Part shown: one piece after another, positions 44,200 to 54,655 of the stretch
How the letters are laid out: each line of letters opens with the position of its first letter
How positions within the stretch are numbered: the stretch's first letter is position 1
Assembly: GCA_027946555.1 (NCBI GenBank)
Contig: JAPEVC010000078.1
Location: 1 to 64,000, forward strand
Direction of reading: 5' to 3'
Length of the DNA stretch: 64,000 bases
DNA from: Gnomoniopsis sp. IMI 355080
Lineage: Eukaryota > Ascomycota > Sordariomycetes > Diaporthales > Gnomoniaceae
Position numbers and translations under genes: made by a program
The notes under the pieces: generated by a model
Databases searched by the model: none
Seen by the model: the letters and a program-made list of their open reading frames with translations, nothing else
What the model was told of the DNA's origin: nothing

Positions 44200-45404
44200 T
44201 CACATATGCTCGCGTGAAGACTGTTTAGCGTAGCGCGTTCAGCAAGTAAATTGAAAGTTTGAAAATTTGCCATGGACATGAGGCCGCAATGAGATCTCGC
44301 GTGGGTCCATCTGACTTGGAGTTTGTGACTTACATGTCGTTCTTTGCTTCATTTTGATCCTGCCACAGTGGCACACACTAAGCCCACTTCACCAAAGTTG
44401 TTCGTGTAAAATTGTCACATGTGTCAATCCATCACAGCCATTCAAATTCAAAACCCATTGCCTGGCCAAACCTCGTGGCCAAAAATGGAGTTGGCGGTTC
44501 TCCAAGCTGCGAGGCAATATGGCACGGGAATTGTTGGCGATGAGATGGGTCTTTACTCACTCGACAAGGTCCGCATACGTGTATAATACAGTGTCAACTT
44601 CTTGGCCTCTTGAGAACTAAGCCTTAAGCTCTACCTTATCTTTCAAATAACGAATAGGAAGATATCGCGGATGATATGAGATCTATGATAGAGGCGGTTT
44701 CGAATTGCGAACGTCTTTTTAGAGCGTAGTCTAGACTTTCTAACTTTCTATGCCTTTGAACCAGTGAGGATGATCAGGGTCTATAAATAACGCTTGACTC
44801 CTTTGCATCTTGCCAAGGACCTAGACAGCTACATCAGCTCTTGGCAGGGCTGGCCAGCTGAGGCAAGATCGCATCCGTATTCGGGAACCCGACCGCACAA
44901 GAACCCTATCTACCTATCGTCAGTAAAACTTTAATAAAACAAGAACATTGATATCTTGTACGAGTATACGTGAGCGAGATTCACAAAGACCCTATTCAAG
45001 CACAACTCGCTCCCGCAAACATGTAGGTCCGTAGGGTTCGACTTAGCGAGGCTGAGCGAGACGTGTCTCGGCAAGCTTTCCAAGTCTTCCGACAAGACCG
45101 ACATTTTGCATGACTACGCTGTTAGTCCTAGAATGATGCTTTGAGGACCTCATGGATATAAAGATGATAGCTTGCCCATCACCAGCACAAATTGGATATA
45201 GGAAAACACCATCAAAGCACCTCATACTTCCTCTTGATACCATCTTTTCGCCCACAGGCTTTTGCTGTCATCGAAACCACCGGGAACTTTCAATTCCAGA
45301 CAGACCAACTCGTTCTCTGCGACCAGCCTGCTCGTTTGCCCGGCTACGAATCAGTGGATATTATTGAGATCCGTGAAATACGTCGAGACTAAAAGACCGT
45401 CAAG
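44200..45404. other. Intergenic, 1.2 kb, with a possible leader ORF
   Basis: Mostly without coding signal. A 66-codon plus-strand frame (45192-45392, ending IIEIREIRRD) stops 12 bases before the MARVEL-like start and could be an upstream ORF in that gene's leader. No domain recognised. Confidence 0.4.
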
Positions 45405-46169
45405 ATGACCGCTTTACGATTTCTGGATTCTCGCTTCAAGCTACCAGTGCACATTGTCGAGCTCGTTGTCATTGTAGCTGTACTCGCCATATCTGGTGCC
45501 CGACTCACCATGCCTGGTCTACCGAGGACGAGGGCGAACACTATTGCATTGGGTTTCGTAAGCAATTCTCCGATCTCTTTCCAGGAACCCCCGCCTTTTG
45601 AACCAGAATTCAAAAAGCATTACTCTTATTTTCCCCCACAAGACACTCTAAGTTCTCTGATGCTGACTATACTTCCATTTCCCAGTCTGCCAAATCTATT
45701 GTCTTCATAGCCTACCAACTCCTCACCGAGCACGTGGCGCGTTTCAGCAGGTGGAAGAGCTTAAAAGCCAACGCCATCCTCAACGGTCTCGAGATTGTCT
45801 TTTGGGGCGCAGTGGTATTCCTACTGATTCAAGCCAATGTCGCGATATGCATTGGCACCGGGTGCACTTTGAGCTGGGTCGTTGTCGGTCTTGCTATTTC
45901 GCTCAGGTATGTTACGGAGAAGAAAAGAGAAAAAAGAAAGATGATATCCACATCCTTCTTTTCTCAAAACGAAAACAGCCCCGCTGACATGATGACATAG
46001 TTCTCTGTCGACTTATGCATTTGCGATTTCGTTCTTGGCGTTCAGAAAGTTCCGAGAGGAGCAGCGGCTGGGGTCTGATTGCAATAGAGAACCGTCCTCC
46101 CACAGCGATCTGCCGATGGAAGACGCTCATTGGTCAAGGTCTGTCATTCATGAACAGCCCAGGAAGTGA
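45405..46169 (+). CDS. MARVEL-like four-helix membrane protein
   Basis: Fungal membrane-associating (MARVEL-type) protein of 180 residues, probably in plasma-membrane or vesicle domains. Exons are 45405-45557, 45686-45906 and 46001-46169. The phases (0, then 2) fit exactly, and the last exon ends at a TGA. Four hydrophobic helices are seen: VHIVELVVIVAVLAISGA, the SAKSIVFIAYQLLTEH segment, NGLEIVFWGAVVFLLIQAN, and a C-terminal one assembled across intron 2 (SWVVVGLAIS with LSTYAFAISFLAF). ARLTMPGLPRTRANTIAL and TEHVARFSRWKSLKAN are typical of this fungal family. A hydrophilic C-tail of about 45 residues follows. Specific function unknown. Confidence 0.82.
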
Positions 46170-46691
46170 CGGGTACTATGGATCTCGATCAGATCTTAGT
46201 CTGAATATCATGAAGCGGGATGGGGGACTTGAAAGCAGCATATCATGGTTGATCTTATGGAGTCTATAGGGACGAGGGTGAAGAGTTATGAGATAACGAC
46301 CTAGTTTAGTAGAAATAGAGGGATACCAGACAAACTAAAGTAATGTACCATTATTCGTGTTTCAAAGATTTGGGTCTTGTCGAGGTATGTCGGTATGCAT
46401 GGACTGCTTGTGACACGAACACAGAGAAGCTAAGAAAAACACGTAGCGGGGAGAGTATAATCTTTTTACATAGCATAGATGCTCTGTGACTGAGAAAGTG
46501 TGTTGACGCATTGTTGCCGAAACTTTACCCGAAAAGTCCACTTGATTATTGCCAGTGGCGATAAGTACTCTATTAGTGGTACGGTCCGATCACGCTTCGG
46601 CTCCTCAGATTCAGCCTGGGTTTCTCAGCGCCGAAGACCAAGGATTTTAGTCAATGATAGATTGAGAATCAATCCAATGCTTGCTTCCTTA
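46170..46691. other. Intergenic, 522 bases, convergent
   Basis: Lies between two 3' ends. Nothing beyond terminator-side DNA is seen. Confidence 0.5.
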
Positions 46692-48076
46692 TCATGAGTT
46701 CCCAACGCCTTCGTCCATGGTATTGATTGCGAACCTGAACAGTCTCGCGAAAGGGATAGTATCTAAATCGAACAGGTTCTCATCCTTCATGACGGCTAGT
46801 AGATCGGTTATCTCTAATACCTTGGTAACACCAGCTCTTTCTCGAACAATATCCTGGATCTTTCTAATCCTCCCCATATTTCGCTGCTCGCTGAGCGTTG
46901 CAGGCCGTGGAGAACGATTGCAAGGTATTATGGAGGGGGACAACGCCTCAGTCAATTTGTGACTTATAGACCCGCACGGTGCATCGAGTAGAATTTTAAG
47001 GCGAGTATCTTTGTGGTCTTGCCCAATGTCTCTGCGCCAATGTGGGCCAAACAGGATTTCCGTCCCATCAGGTGTGTCTAGACCCGTATAAACAAGTGCT
47101 CGGAACCCGGTACTGCGTCAAGGTATGTAAGCTTCTGGTTCTTTTTGTCTTTCCTGTTTCGATACCTCAGTGAAGGAGGGAAGGGAGCTTACACCGTAGC
47201 GAATGGACCAGGAGACCCGAGAAGGTCGAGGTGAAGAGCCTTGATTAAGTCAGGCACCAGATGTGCAGCATGCCTGAAATGAGTGTGTGCGTCCATGTCA
47301 TGGATGTTCACATCGACTGTCAGAGTCAAATTGCCAGAGCTGATGGCGGCATCACGACTCGCGATACATGACACCTGATGTCTCATCCAGTGCTCGCTCT
47401 GACAGTCCGCGGAATGGTAGAAGGCACTGTTACAAGACAGGCATTCAACTAGTGGTTCCAAGAGGTTAACGGAACTGAGGCCACAGCCATGACATCTCGA
47501 GGCATCGCGTGGCAAGAGTCCGCCCTTCAACTCCACTACTATGTGGTATAATTTCGACCACACCTCTTGCACCCACTTCTCTTGCATTGGAGTGCAAACA
47601 CGTATTTCTTGAAGATTTAGCAGGACGCCGTAATGAATGAGGCGTTTAGCGACAGCTTGGCCCAGCTCCATGTTCTTTTCGCCCCTACAGGTGGACCAAG
47701 ACCACGGTGCCAGCGGCGGGGGATCGCGTCGTAGGCCATAACGAGAAGGCTCGCCGCCTCTGAGGAAGAGCTTCAGCAGAGGCAGAATCAAAGATTCGGC
47801 TGTGATCAAGTCATCCGGTGAAGATAGAAACTGTGCTGGGCCAGCCACATAGAGATAATGTTGAGCAGGGGCAACAACAAGAAGGAAGTCTCCAGGTGGG
47901 TCGAGCGGCAACTGGCCCACGCTGATAATCCAATGATTTTGCCTCGTGCCCACTGTCTTCGGCCGGCGAATATTGTTGAACCTCCACATATCGTATGCGA
48001 TTTCCCTCTCTCTCATTTCCATGTCGAGCTCTAAGCGAGGACCGTTTGGCTCTGCGTGGGAAGAGAAGTGGTCCAT
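46692..48076 (-). CDS. MYND zinc-finger protein
   Basis: Cytosolic or nuclear protein of 434 residues with a MYND-type finger for protein-protein contacts. Exons are 47193-48076 and 46692-47112 (phase 2, joined as FATVTGFRALVYTGLD). The finger spans residues 195-237: C195-x2-C198, C212-x2-C215, C225, H233 and C237. The usual YC before the third pair is YH here (H221), a variant that may still bind zinc. The N-terminal 190 residues contain a beta-rich segment (NHWIISVGQLPLDPPGDFLLVV). The C-terminal exon is helical, with no SET domain, so it is not a SMYD-type methyltransferase. Function not known. Confidence 0.82.
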
Positions 48077-49380
48077 TTGGCTGAGTTGTGTTGAATTTGA
48101 AATGCTGTAAAGTTATCGCCCGAGGGGCCAAACATTAGAGGAAAAGACACGTTTGCAAAGCATGACAGACATAATATGCCCGCCTGTCGGTGGTCCAAAG
48201 TACGAGGAATATAAATGGGGGAATTGCGGCGCGCAAGAATGTTGACCTGTAGAAATGAAAGAGTAAATAGCAATGAAGAAGATAGATGGTTAAACGTACT
48301 TTCCCGTGTAAGCTGAAATATCAACCACATGACGGGTTTCCGAACGAGATTCTATACCTGCCTTCCCATAGCGCGTTGCAACTTCTCGTCAAAGCAGACT
48401 CGGTCGATGTGGATGCATTCAAAAAGAGTGAGTGAGTACCTAGGTAGGTACGTCTGGCTGTCACCAAGTATTCTTTGGTCTATGGTCAGCAGCAATGCAA
48501 TGAAAAACTCAAAAATCTCACGGAGTAGATCTGTTCCGTCTCCCTGAGTCTAAGAGATAATCTACTAAACCCGACATCTGTTGACCAGACGACTAGTAAC
48601 TACTTCTCACTTACTTACTTTCCGCACTTAGTCGGTTGCTTTCGAAGAGAAGATTGACCATTGACATGTTAGGGTCCTTTTCTTTTACTACCCTGGATGC
48701 CATCGGAGAAGAATTTGTGGTTCTTGTCCCTAGTCAATATTGCCGGACAGCGTGAAGGTGGCATTGCTATCTGGATGCCTTGTATTACAAGTACAGTACC
48801 GACCTAGGTACTCACCTAGATTAGGTAGGTATCTAAAGACATCGAGGCAGGTACCCTGAGATTCTACAACTTCCAGAGGCCATGACAAGCCCTCCTTCAC
48901 AACGCTAGAATCTCTGGACAGTGCCAAAATTGCCGTACTTTCCATACAATGTGCATCAGTTTTGACTTCGGGAAAGTCCGCGAATTGAAAAACAAAAAAG
49001 ACGGTAACTCGTGCTTGGGAGGGCATCTACCCGTCTGATAGAGGCTGTCTGGCTTTGTACCTAGGGTCTGGGTAGGTACTTAGGTACCTATTGCAGTCTA
49101 GCGTTCCGGGTGTTCCCGCCCCGTTTGGACGATCTCCATCCCCCTAATCATCCCTGTAAATGTCATCCCAAAGGAATTGACGCAGACGCCGTTCGCGACA
49201 TGTGCTCGCTCGGTGGATCAAACCTTACAAGATTCCATTCCTCTACACCTTTACTCCACGCAAGACTCGGTCTTCTGCCGTCGCCTTTGCTGCGCGCCTC
49301 ATCACAATCGCAGCTTCCTTGCTTTCTTGCTTTCCGACGACGCGTCTTGTTCGGAACCGATGAATCAATAACATTCCTAC
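48077..49380. other. Intergenic, 1.3 kb, dense in TACCTAGGTA-type motifs
   Basis: Divergent region between the MYND and phosphoesterase genes. It holds GTACCTAGGTAGGTA at 48437-48451, a CCTAGGTA/TTAGGTAGGT cluster at 48801-48830 and TACTTAGGTACCTA at 49077-49090. A minus frame of 98 codons (48730-49026) has no domain. Confidence 0.6.
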
Positions 49381-51345
49381 ATGTCCTCTCCCCTCCTCTC
49401 GCATGCCAATATCCATGGCCTCCTTCGCCATGTGTTGCGGCTCGCGGTACCTGTGTCGGCCGTGCTGACCATCTACCTCTACCTTTATCCTTTCTTCTTG
49501 ACCTGCGGATTCCCCCTCCCCGCGACCAGTCCTCAAGATGGCCACCTCGGCGCGTGGCTCGAGACCATGAAGCTCCACCTTCCCGGCCGCCAACCTTCGT
49601 CTTCTGACTCCGACCCCGATCCTTCTCCAGGCCTTCGCGTTGCCCCCTTCCGCCTCCTCGCCCTCGGCGATCCGCAGATCGAAGGTGACACCTCGATCCC
49701 CAATTACTACTGGACGACCTCCTTCCCGCATCTGCACTCCTTCGTGAATCGCCTCGTCTCCCGCTCCGACGACTATCCATCCTTCCACGCCAGTACCAAA
49801 CAAGCCTTCCACGACCTTGTTGATTTCTACTTCGACGACATACCCGCAAATCTCGAGTCCCTCCGTAAGCGCATCGACCTCTTCGGGAATGACTTTTATC
49901 TAGCTCATATGTTCCGCGCCGTACACTGGTGGACTGTCCCCACACATGTAGCTGTACTGGGAGACCTTGTTGGCAGCCAGTGGATCTCGGACGAGGAATT
50001 TGACCGCCGCTCGCGACGTTACTGGCATCGCGCGTTCAAGGGCGGCGAGCGCGTGCCGGACGACGTTGCAGCATGGCCTGCGGTCACGTACGATCCGGCG
50101 GGGGAGCTTGGTACGAAGCTATACGACGACGTGTGGCAACGACGCATACTGAACGTGGCGGGGAATCATGATATTGGCTATGCGGGAGACTTGACAAATG
50201 AGCGAATGGATCGCTTTGAGCGCGTGTTTGGGAAGGCCAACTACGAGCTGCGATTCGAGCTACCCACGTCTGTCCTATCGCCCGCGGGTGCAGCGACCAT
50301 TCGCAACGAGACCGCTGATTCGGATTACGAGAACAACACTCATCATCATGACCGCCTCACCCCCGAGCTACGGATCGTCCTCCTCAACTCCATGAATCTC
50401 GATACTCCCGTCGCTACCAGTGAGTTGCAGGACCAGACTTACTCGTTCATCAACGACGTCATCAACACCGCGACCGCCGTCGAGTTCAAGGGTCATTTCA
50501 CAGTCGTTCTAACACATGTGCCGTTATACAAACCCGAGGGTACATGTGTGGATGCGCCATACTTCACATTCCACGATGATGGGACCTTAAAAGAGCAGAA
50601 CCAATTGTCCGCAGACGCCTCAAAGGGCTTCGTAGAGGGCATCTTTGGGCTGAACGGAGATGCGAGTGCAGCAGGAGGTGGGATGGGTAGGCGAGGCGTC
50701 GTGCTCAACGGGCATGACCATGAGGGATGCGATACATGGCATTTTATTAACCAGTCTGAGCCGGCAAGACAGTCTGACGGGCCCCAAAGTTCAGACAGCG
50801 CCGATGAGCTGGAGGAACCTCTCCACTCAAACGACGGCGGCGAGCCCGATCAATTTGATCGCGCAGACGACGGTGATGACGCTGAAAAGCCGGACGCGCC
50901 CCGAGATTCCGAGCTTTTGGCCGATACGACGCCCCCCGACGAGCCGACACATCCCGTGCGAGAGTGGCAAGCCCGCACTTGGCGCAACGCCACGAGCGAG
51001 GGCATCGTCAGCGCGCCCTCGCTGCCTGGCGTCAGGGAGATTACGGTTCGTAGCATGATGGGCGGTTATGGCGGTAATGCCGGCCTGTTGAGCGCATGGT
51101 TTGACGAGGAGACCTGGGAGTGGCGTTTCGAGTATGCCACTTGTGCTCTTGGCACACAGCATCTATGGTGGGCGGTGCATATTACAGATCTGATTGTTGC
51201 CGTGCTGTTGGTGGTGTATGGGGTCATGTCGGTCTTGCCGCGACCAGAGACAAAGAGCGTACCGGAGAAAGAGGCGCAGACTGACAAGAACGGCAGCGCG
51301 CATGGATTGTCGGGAACAAAGACAAATGGCGTCACGAATGGGTAG
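49381..51345 (+). CDS. Calcineurin-like phosphoesterase, Ted1/Cdc1-type
   Basis: Single-exon ER membrane metallophosphoesterase of 654 residues; yeast Ted1 and Cdc1 and human PGAP5 remodel ethanolamine phosphate on GPI anchors. An N-terminal helix (about residues 18-42) anchors it. Metal-binding motifs are in order: LALGDPQ (D97), VLGDLVGS, GNHDIG at about 260, LTHVPLY, and NGHDHEGC. Between the last motif and the C-terminus is an acidic, probably disordered insert (residues about 455-535). A second hydrophobic helix (HITDLIVAVLLVVYGVM) lies near the C-terminus, giving a lumenal catalytic domain. The MGGYGGNAGLLSAWFDEE block after the insert is shared by fungal homologues. Distinguishing Ted1 from Cdc1 would need a tree. 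Confidence 0.9.
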   Translation: MSSPLLSHANIHGLLRHVLRLAVPVSAVLTIYLYLYPFFLTCGFPLPATSPQDGHLGAWLETMKLHLPGRQPSSSDSDPDPSPGLRVAPFRLLALGDPQIEGDTSIPNYYWTTSFPHLHSFVNRLVSRSDDYPSFHASTKQAFHDLVDFYFDDIPANLESLRKRIDLFGNDFYLAHMFRAVHWWTVPTHVAVLGDLVGSQWISDEEFDRRSRRYWHRAFKGGERVPDDVAAWPAVTYDPAGELGTKLYDDVWQRRILNVAGNHDIGYAGDLTNERMDRFERVFGKANYELRFELPTSVLSPAGAATIRNETADSDYENNTHHHDRLTPELRIVLLNSMNLDTPVATSELQDQTYSFINDVINTATAVEFKGHFTVVLTHVPLYKPEGTCVDAPYFTFHDDGTLKEQNQLSADASKGFVEGIFGLNGDASAAGGGMGRRGVVLNGHDHEGCDTWHFINQSEPARQSDGPQSSDSADELEEPLHSNDGGEPDQFDRADDGDDAEKPDAPRDSELLADTTPPDEPTHPVREWQARTWRNATSEGIVSAPSLPGVREITVRSMMGGYGGNAGLLSAWFDEETWEWRFEYATCALGTQHLWWAVHITDLIVAVLLVVYGVMSVLPRPETKSVPEKEAQTDKNGSAHGLSGTKTNGVTNG

Positions 51346-51900
51346 CATCCAGAGAAGTCATGACAAGGATTTAAGTGGTGACAGTGGGCTATCTTGCTCT
51401 TTCATATGCATGGGCGGGAGTTTCGTATATACCATCAGCAAGTGTGTGTCAAAGTCTTGAAAATAAAGCATTGTCATCCTGGGGTGGGCAACTTGAACTC
51501 AAAGTCACTCGGAAATTGCAACTTGGTCTCTTCAGAGGAGCCTTGAATGGCTCCAGTGTATTTAGAGAATTTTTCCAGCTGCACAGGCCCCCTGATTGAA
51601 GAGCACCGCCCCCTTAATCAGTCCAAGGCTTGAGTCGGCAGGTGAGTTCAAGTCAGTAGCAGGACACAACTAAGGTATACCTACTAGAGCCGGGCACACT
51701 CTGGAGTGTTCGAAATGAGTGATGGTCTGTATTTCAAAGATCTATGAATTCTCTGCGGCCGCTCTATAATGAATCAATCGAAAAAGACAGGAAAATGAGG
51801 AAACCTCCGTTTGCGCAAGACTCCCCAAGGCCAAACCATCTCCAATATAGCAAACAACGAGTTCTCTCTGCCAAAGTCAGAACTATATCAAGCCCAAAGT
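51346..51900. other. Intergenic, 555 bases, convergent
   Basis: Lies between two 3' ends. Small frames only; no gene supported. Confidence 0.5.
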
Positions 51901-54021
51901 TCAATTCACTTGCAGAGGGTTTATCTCAGAAGACGCAACGACTGCCGCCGATTTGGTCGAGTTCCAAGTCTCTTGCCCGAGTTGACCAGACATCTTCAAA
52001 GCCAGGTCCGCCTTTGGTCTGAATTCCTCTGGCTTCACTAATGCCGACTTCAGTGCAGCACGTGCAACATCATCAGTGTCAGACAACGTCACAGAGTTGA
52101 CACCAGGACGAGCACCCGCTGCTGTCACCCAGTGAACACCTTCTGTAGGCACACCGAGAGCGAAACGAGCCTCATGAGGGTGGCCTACGGCGTCAATGAG
52201 ATGGTAAGGAGCCCCGGTCACGTCGACACCCCCAGTCGCATAGCCGTCAACGATGTGCTCGCGGCACTGACCAGTCGCAGCAAGGTAAGCGAGGAGTCTG
52301 TCTCCGGTCTTCTTGAGACACGGCTCCGGCAAGCGAGCTTCGATGATTGTAGTCACACGGACCTCCGAGCCAGGAATCTCAGGAGAGTTGGCGAGCCATG
52401 CGCCGCCTTCAGCCCTGACCTCGGGCTTGGGGCCGATTATTTCTAGGATGCCTGCTTCCATCAAGGCCACCATCTGCTCGATACGAAGTCGTGGCGGCCC
52501 AATGGACAGGAAAGCATTGAGAGGAGTGTACCAGCGGTCTGTAATCCATTAGTATACGAAATATCCGATTATAAATAAGACAATTTGTGTAGTCTTGAAT
52601 GCGTACCTAGGTGGTCCCGGCGCGAAGCACCTGAAATTCCGCGATGGTCAACGATCAGGCGAAGCTCGTTGCGCAGATCGCGCATAATGTCCAAGGCTGC
52701 CTTCAATGGACCCTCCACGTTGCCAAGAGTAGCCTCTTTGACGTCCTCGCGGAGGTAGTCCAGCAGCCAAGCTCGCCACTCAGCTGGCGAGGTAAAAGAC
52801 CGTCCGGAAAATGGTCGCTGGATACGTTCCCACGACCATCGTAGGTCCGCGGGCATGCCAAGCTGGGTGAGAAGCTGAGTCTCCTCGGGACTGCCGTGCC
52901 GGCTGGCGAGGAAGCGAGTCCGGAAGTTCAAGAGCTTGCATGCATTCTCCCCCAAGAGGCATTCATAGTAAACCGTCTCGACTTCTTTCGCGACCAGAGG
53001 CCAGACTTCGCTCAGGAAGTCTGGTGGATTACCTGACTCGGCACGCTTTCGGAAACTATCAATGACATCCTCTGTCAAAAGGTATGGCATGTGGCGTCCA
53101 AATTGGCCTTTTGCATTGTCTCCACGAGCTTGGGACTAGGGCAATTCAGTATGTAGAACCTGATACTATTCCATAAAGTTTGCAGAGACTTACTGGTACT
53201 CCACGTCGAGAACACGCGAATAGGCGTGGCTCCTGGCCCGAGGGCACGTATTGCAGGCCAGCTGATGTACGCTCAAAGCGGCCACCACGACCAGTGGTAA
53301 GAAGAGCCATAAAGTCGCAGAAGTTTAGGCCGAGACCGCGCAGGAGGACCGACTCACCCGGGGCGATACAGGAGAGGTCGACATCTGCTGGGTTGTCTGG
53401 TTGGATGTGGTGCAACCCATTTGCTTTCGCGTACGTGGTAAGCTGGTGCATCTGAGGGTCCACTTGAAGCGGCACATGTCCCTGGGAGAGGATGACCGAG
53501 TCCAATCCCGTGATAACTTCACCATTGGACAGCTCAAGTGTTTGACGACCGGGGGAAGAGTCATCGAGGCGGACCGCGAGGGCCTTATGAACTTTGACAT
53601 TCACACCCGCGGGCGCATTCTTGACAGTCTCGTTGAAGACCCATTCCAAGTATTGCCCATAGTGAGCGCGAGTTGGATAGTCGTCGGGACCCAGCATACT
53701 ATTCGGATCCATAGCCGCCCACTCATACATGCTTGGGCCGCGGCGGATCGGACCAGAGCACACAACACTTTCGTCGGTGTATAATGTGATCTGGCCGGCG
53801 ACAGTATTCATGATGAGTTCTTGAGACTGGTTGGTCCGCCATACTGTGCCAGATCCTGGTGAAGACGGATCAATTATGTGGACGGTGAGCTGGGCGCCAG
53901 GCGCAAGGAAGTCTCGCGTGGAAGCGCAGAGACGTTCCAAGACACTTGTGCCTCGCGGCCCTGCGCCAACGATGGCAACCTGAGCATTTGAGCTTGTTGA
54001 GTTGTTGGATAGGAAAGGCAT
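51901..54021 (-). CDS. FAD/NAD(P)-binding protein (FAD-NAD(P)-binding domain family)
   Basis: Probable flavin-dependent oxidoreductase of 664 residues. Exons are 53194-54021, 52607-53135 and 51901-52538, with phases 0 and 1 confirmed. The FAD dinucleotide loop is VAIVGAGPRGTSVLERL at residues 16-32. The characteristic GSGTVWRTNQSQELIMNTVAGQIT segment follows, then DYPTRAHYGQYLEWVF. A second glycine-rich turn, LLRGLGLNFCDFMALLT, and the matching late motif GVHWVTAAGARPGVNSVTLSD complete the fold. Fungal and bacterial homologues are annotated only by domain; some occur in natural-product clusters. No signal peptide is seen. The substrate is unknown. The flanking gene-poor stretch gives no clue. 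Confidence 0.88.
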
Positions 54022-54615
54022 ATTGAAGAGCTTTGGTGTGTGAATGGGACTGTTAGTGTCTGTCCGAATGAGAGTGGAAAGGAAGCTGGTGGATTGTGGG
54101 ATGTTTGTTTCTCACGAAAGAACGGGACAAACGCGGCTATTTGTACTTGTCAAGCCTGGTGAGAGGTTCTCTTCAGCCTCCTGAAATCAGAAAAGATACG
54201 CAATCAGATCTCATAACGATGTCTTGAAGCTGTGGTAATGTATACCTCCGTGTACATGGTACTTGAACGAAACAAAAACGTAGGCGGTCAGGTCTGTAAG
54301 TATACAATAATACAACTAGGCGCCAGATTGGATCTTCAAACCACAATCTGTGTAACCAGTACATTGTACATATCTTGATGATCCAACCAAATTTCTTGAG
54401 ATGCAAGATATCTGAAGCCCCGCTCTCTATTACCTGATCTCTTAGAAGCACGGCGATTGATACAGTCGGCTTTGTGGAATTGCTCCACCCTCCCTACTTT
54501 GTACTTGATCTGATCAAAGTGCATTAATTATCATAATCTCATCATCTTCTTGGACTCTTACTGGTCCCGCAAATATTCCCTCAGGTTTTTTGTGTACTTG
54601 TACTAGCTGAAGGCC

Positions 54616-54655
54616 TGGTGGTATGACGATCCACATGGTGGTATGACAATCCACA
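54616..54655 (+). repeat. Tandem duplication of a 20-base unit
   Basis: TGGTGGTATGACGATCCACA is followed directly by the same unit with one G-to-A change (GACAATCC). Confidence 0.9.

Noticed and set aside
49163..49945. Minus frame of 260 codons opposite the phosphoesterase
   Set aside because: The Arg/Gly-rich translation is antisense to a gene with complete metallophosphoesterase motifs.
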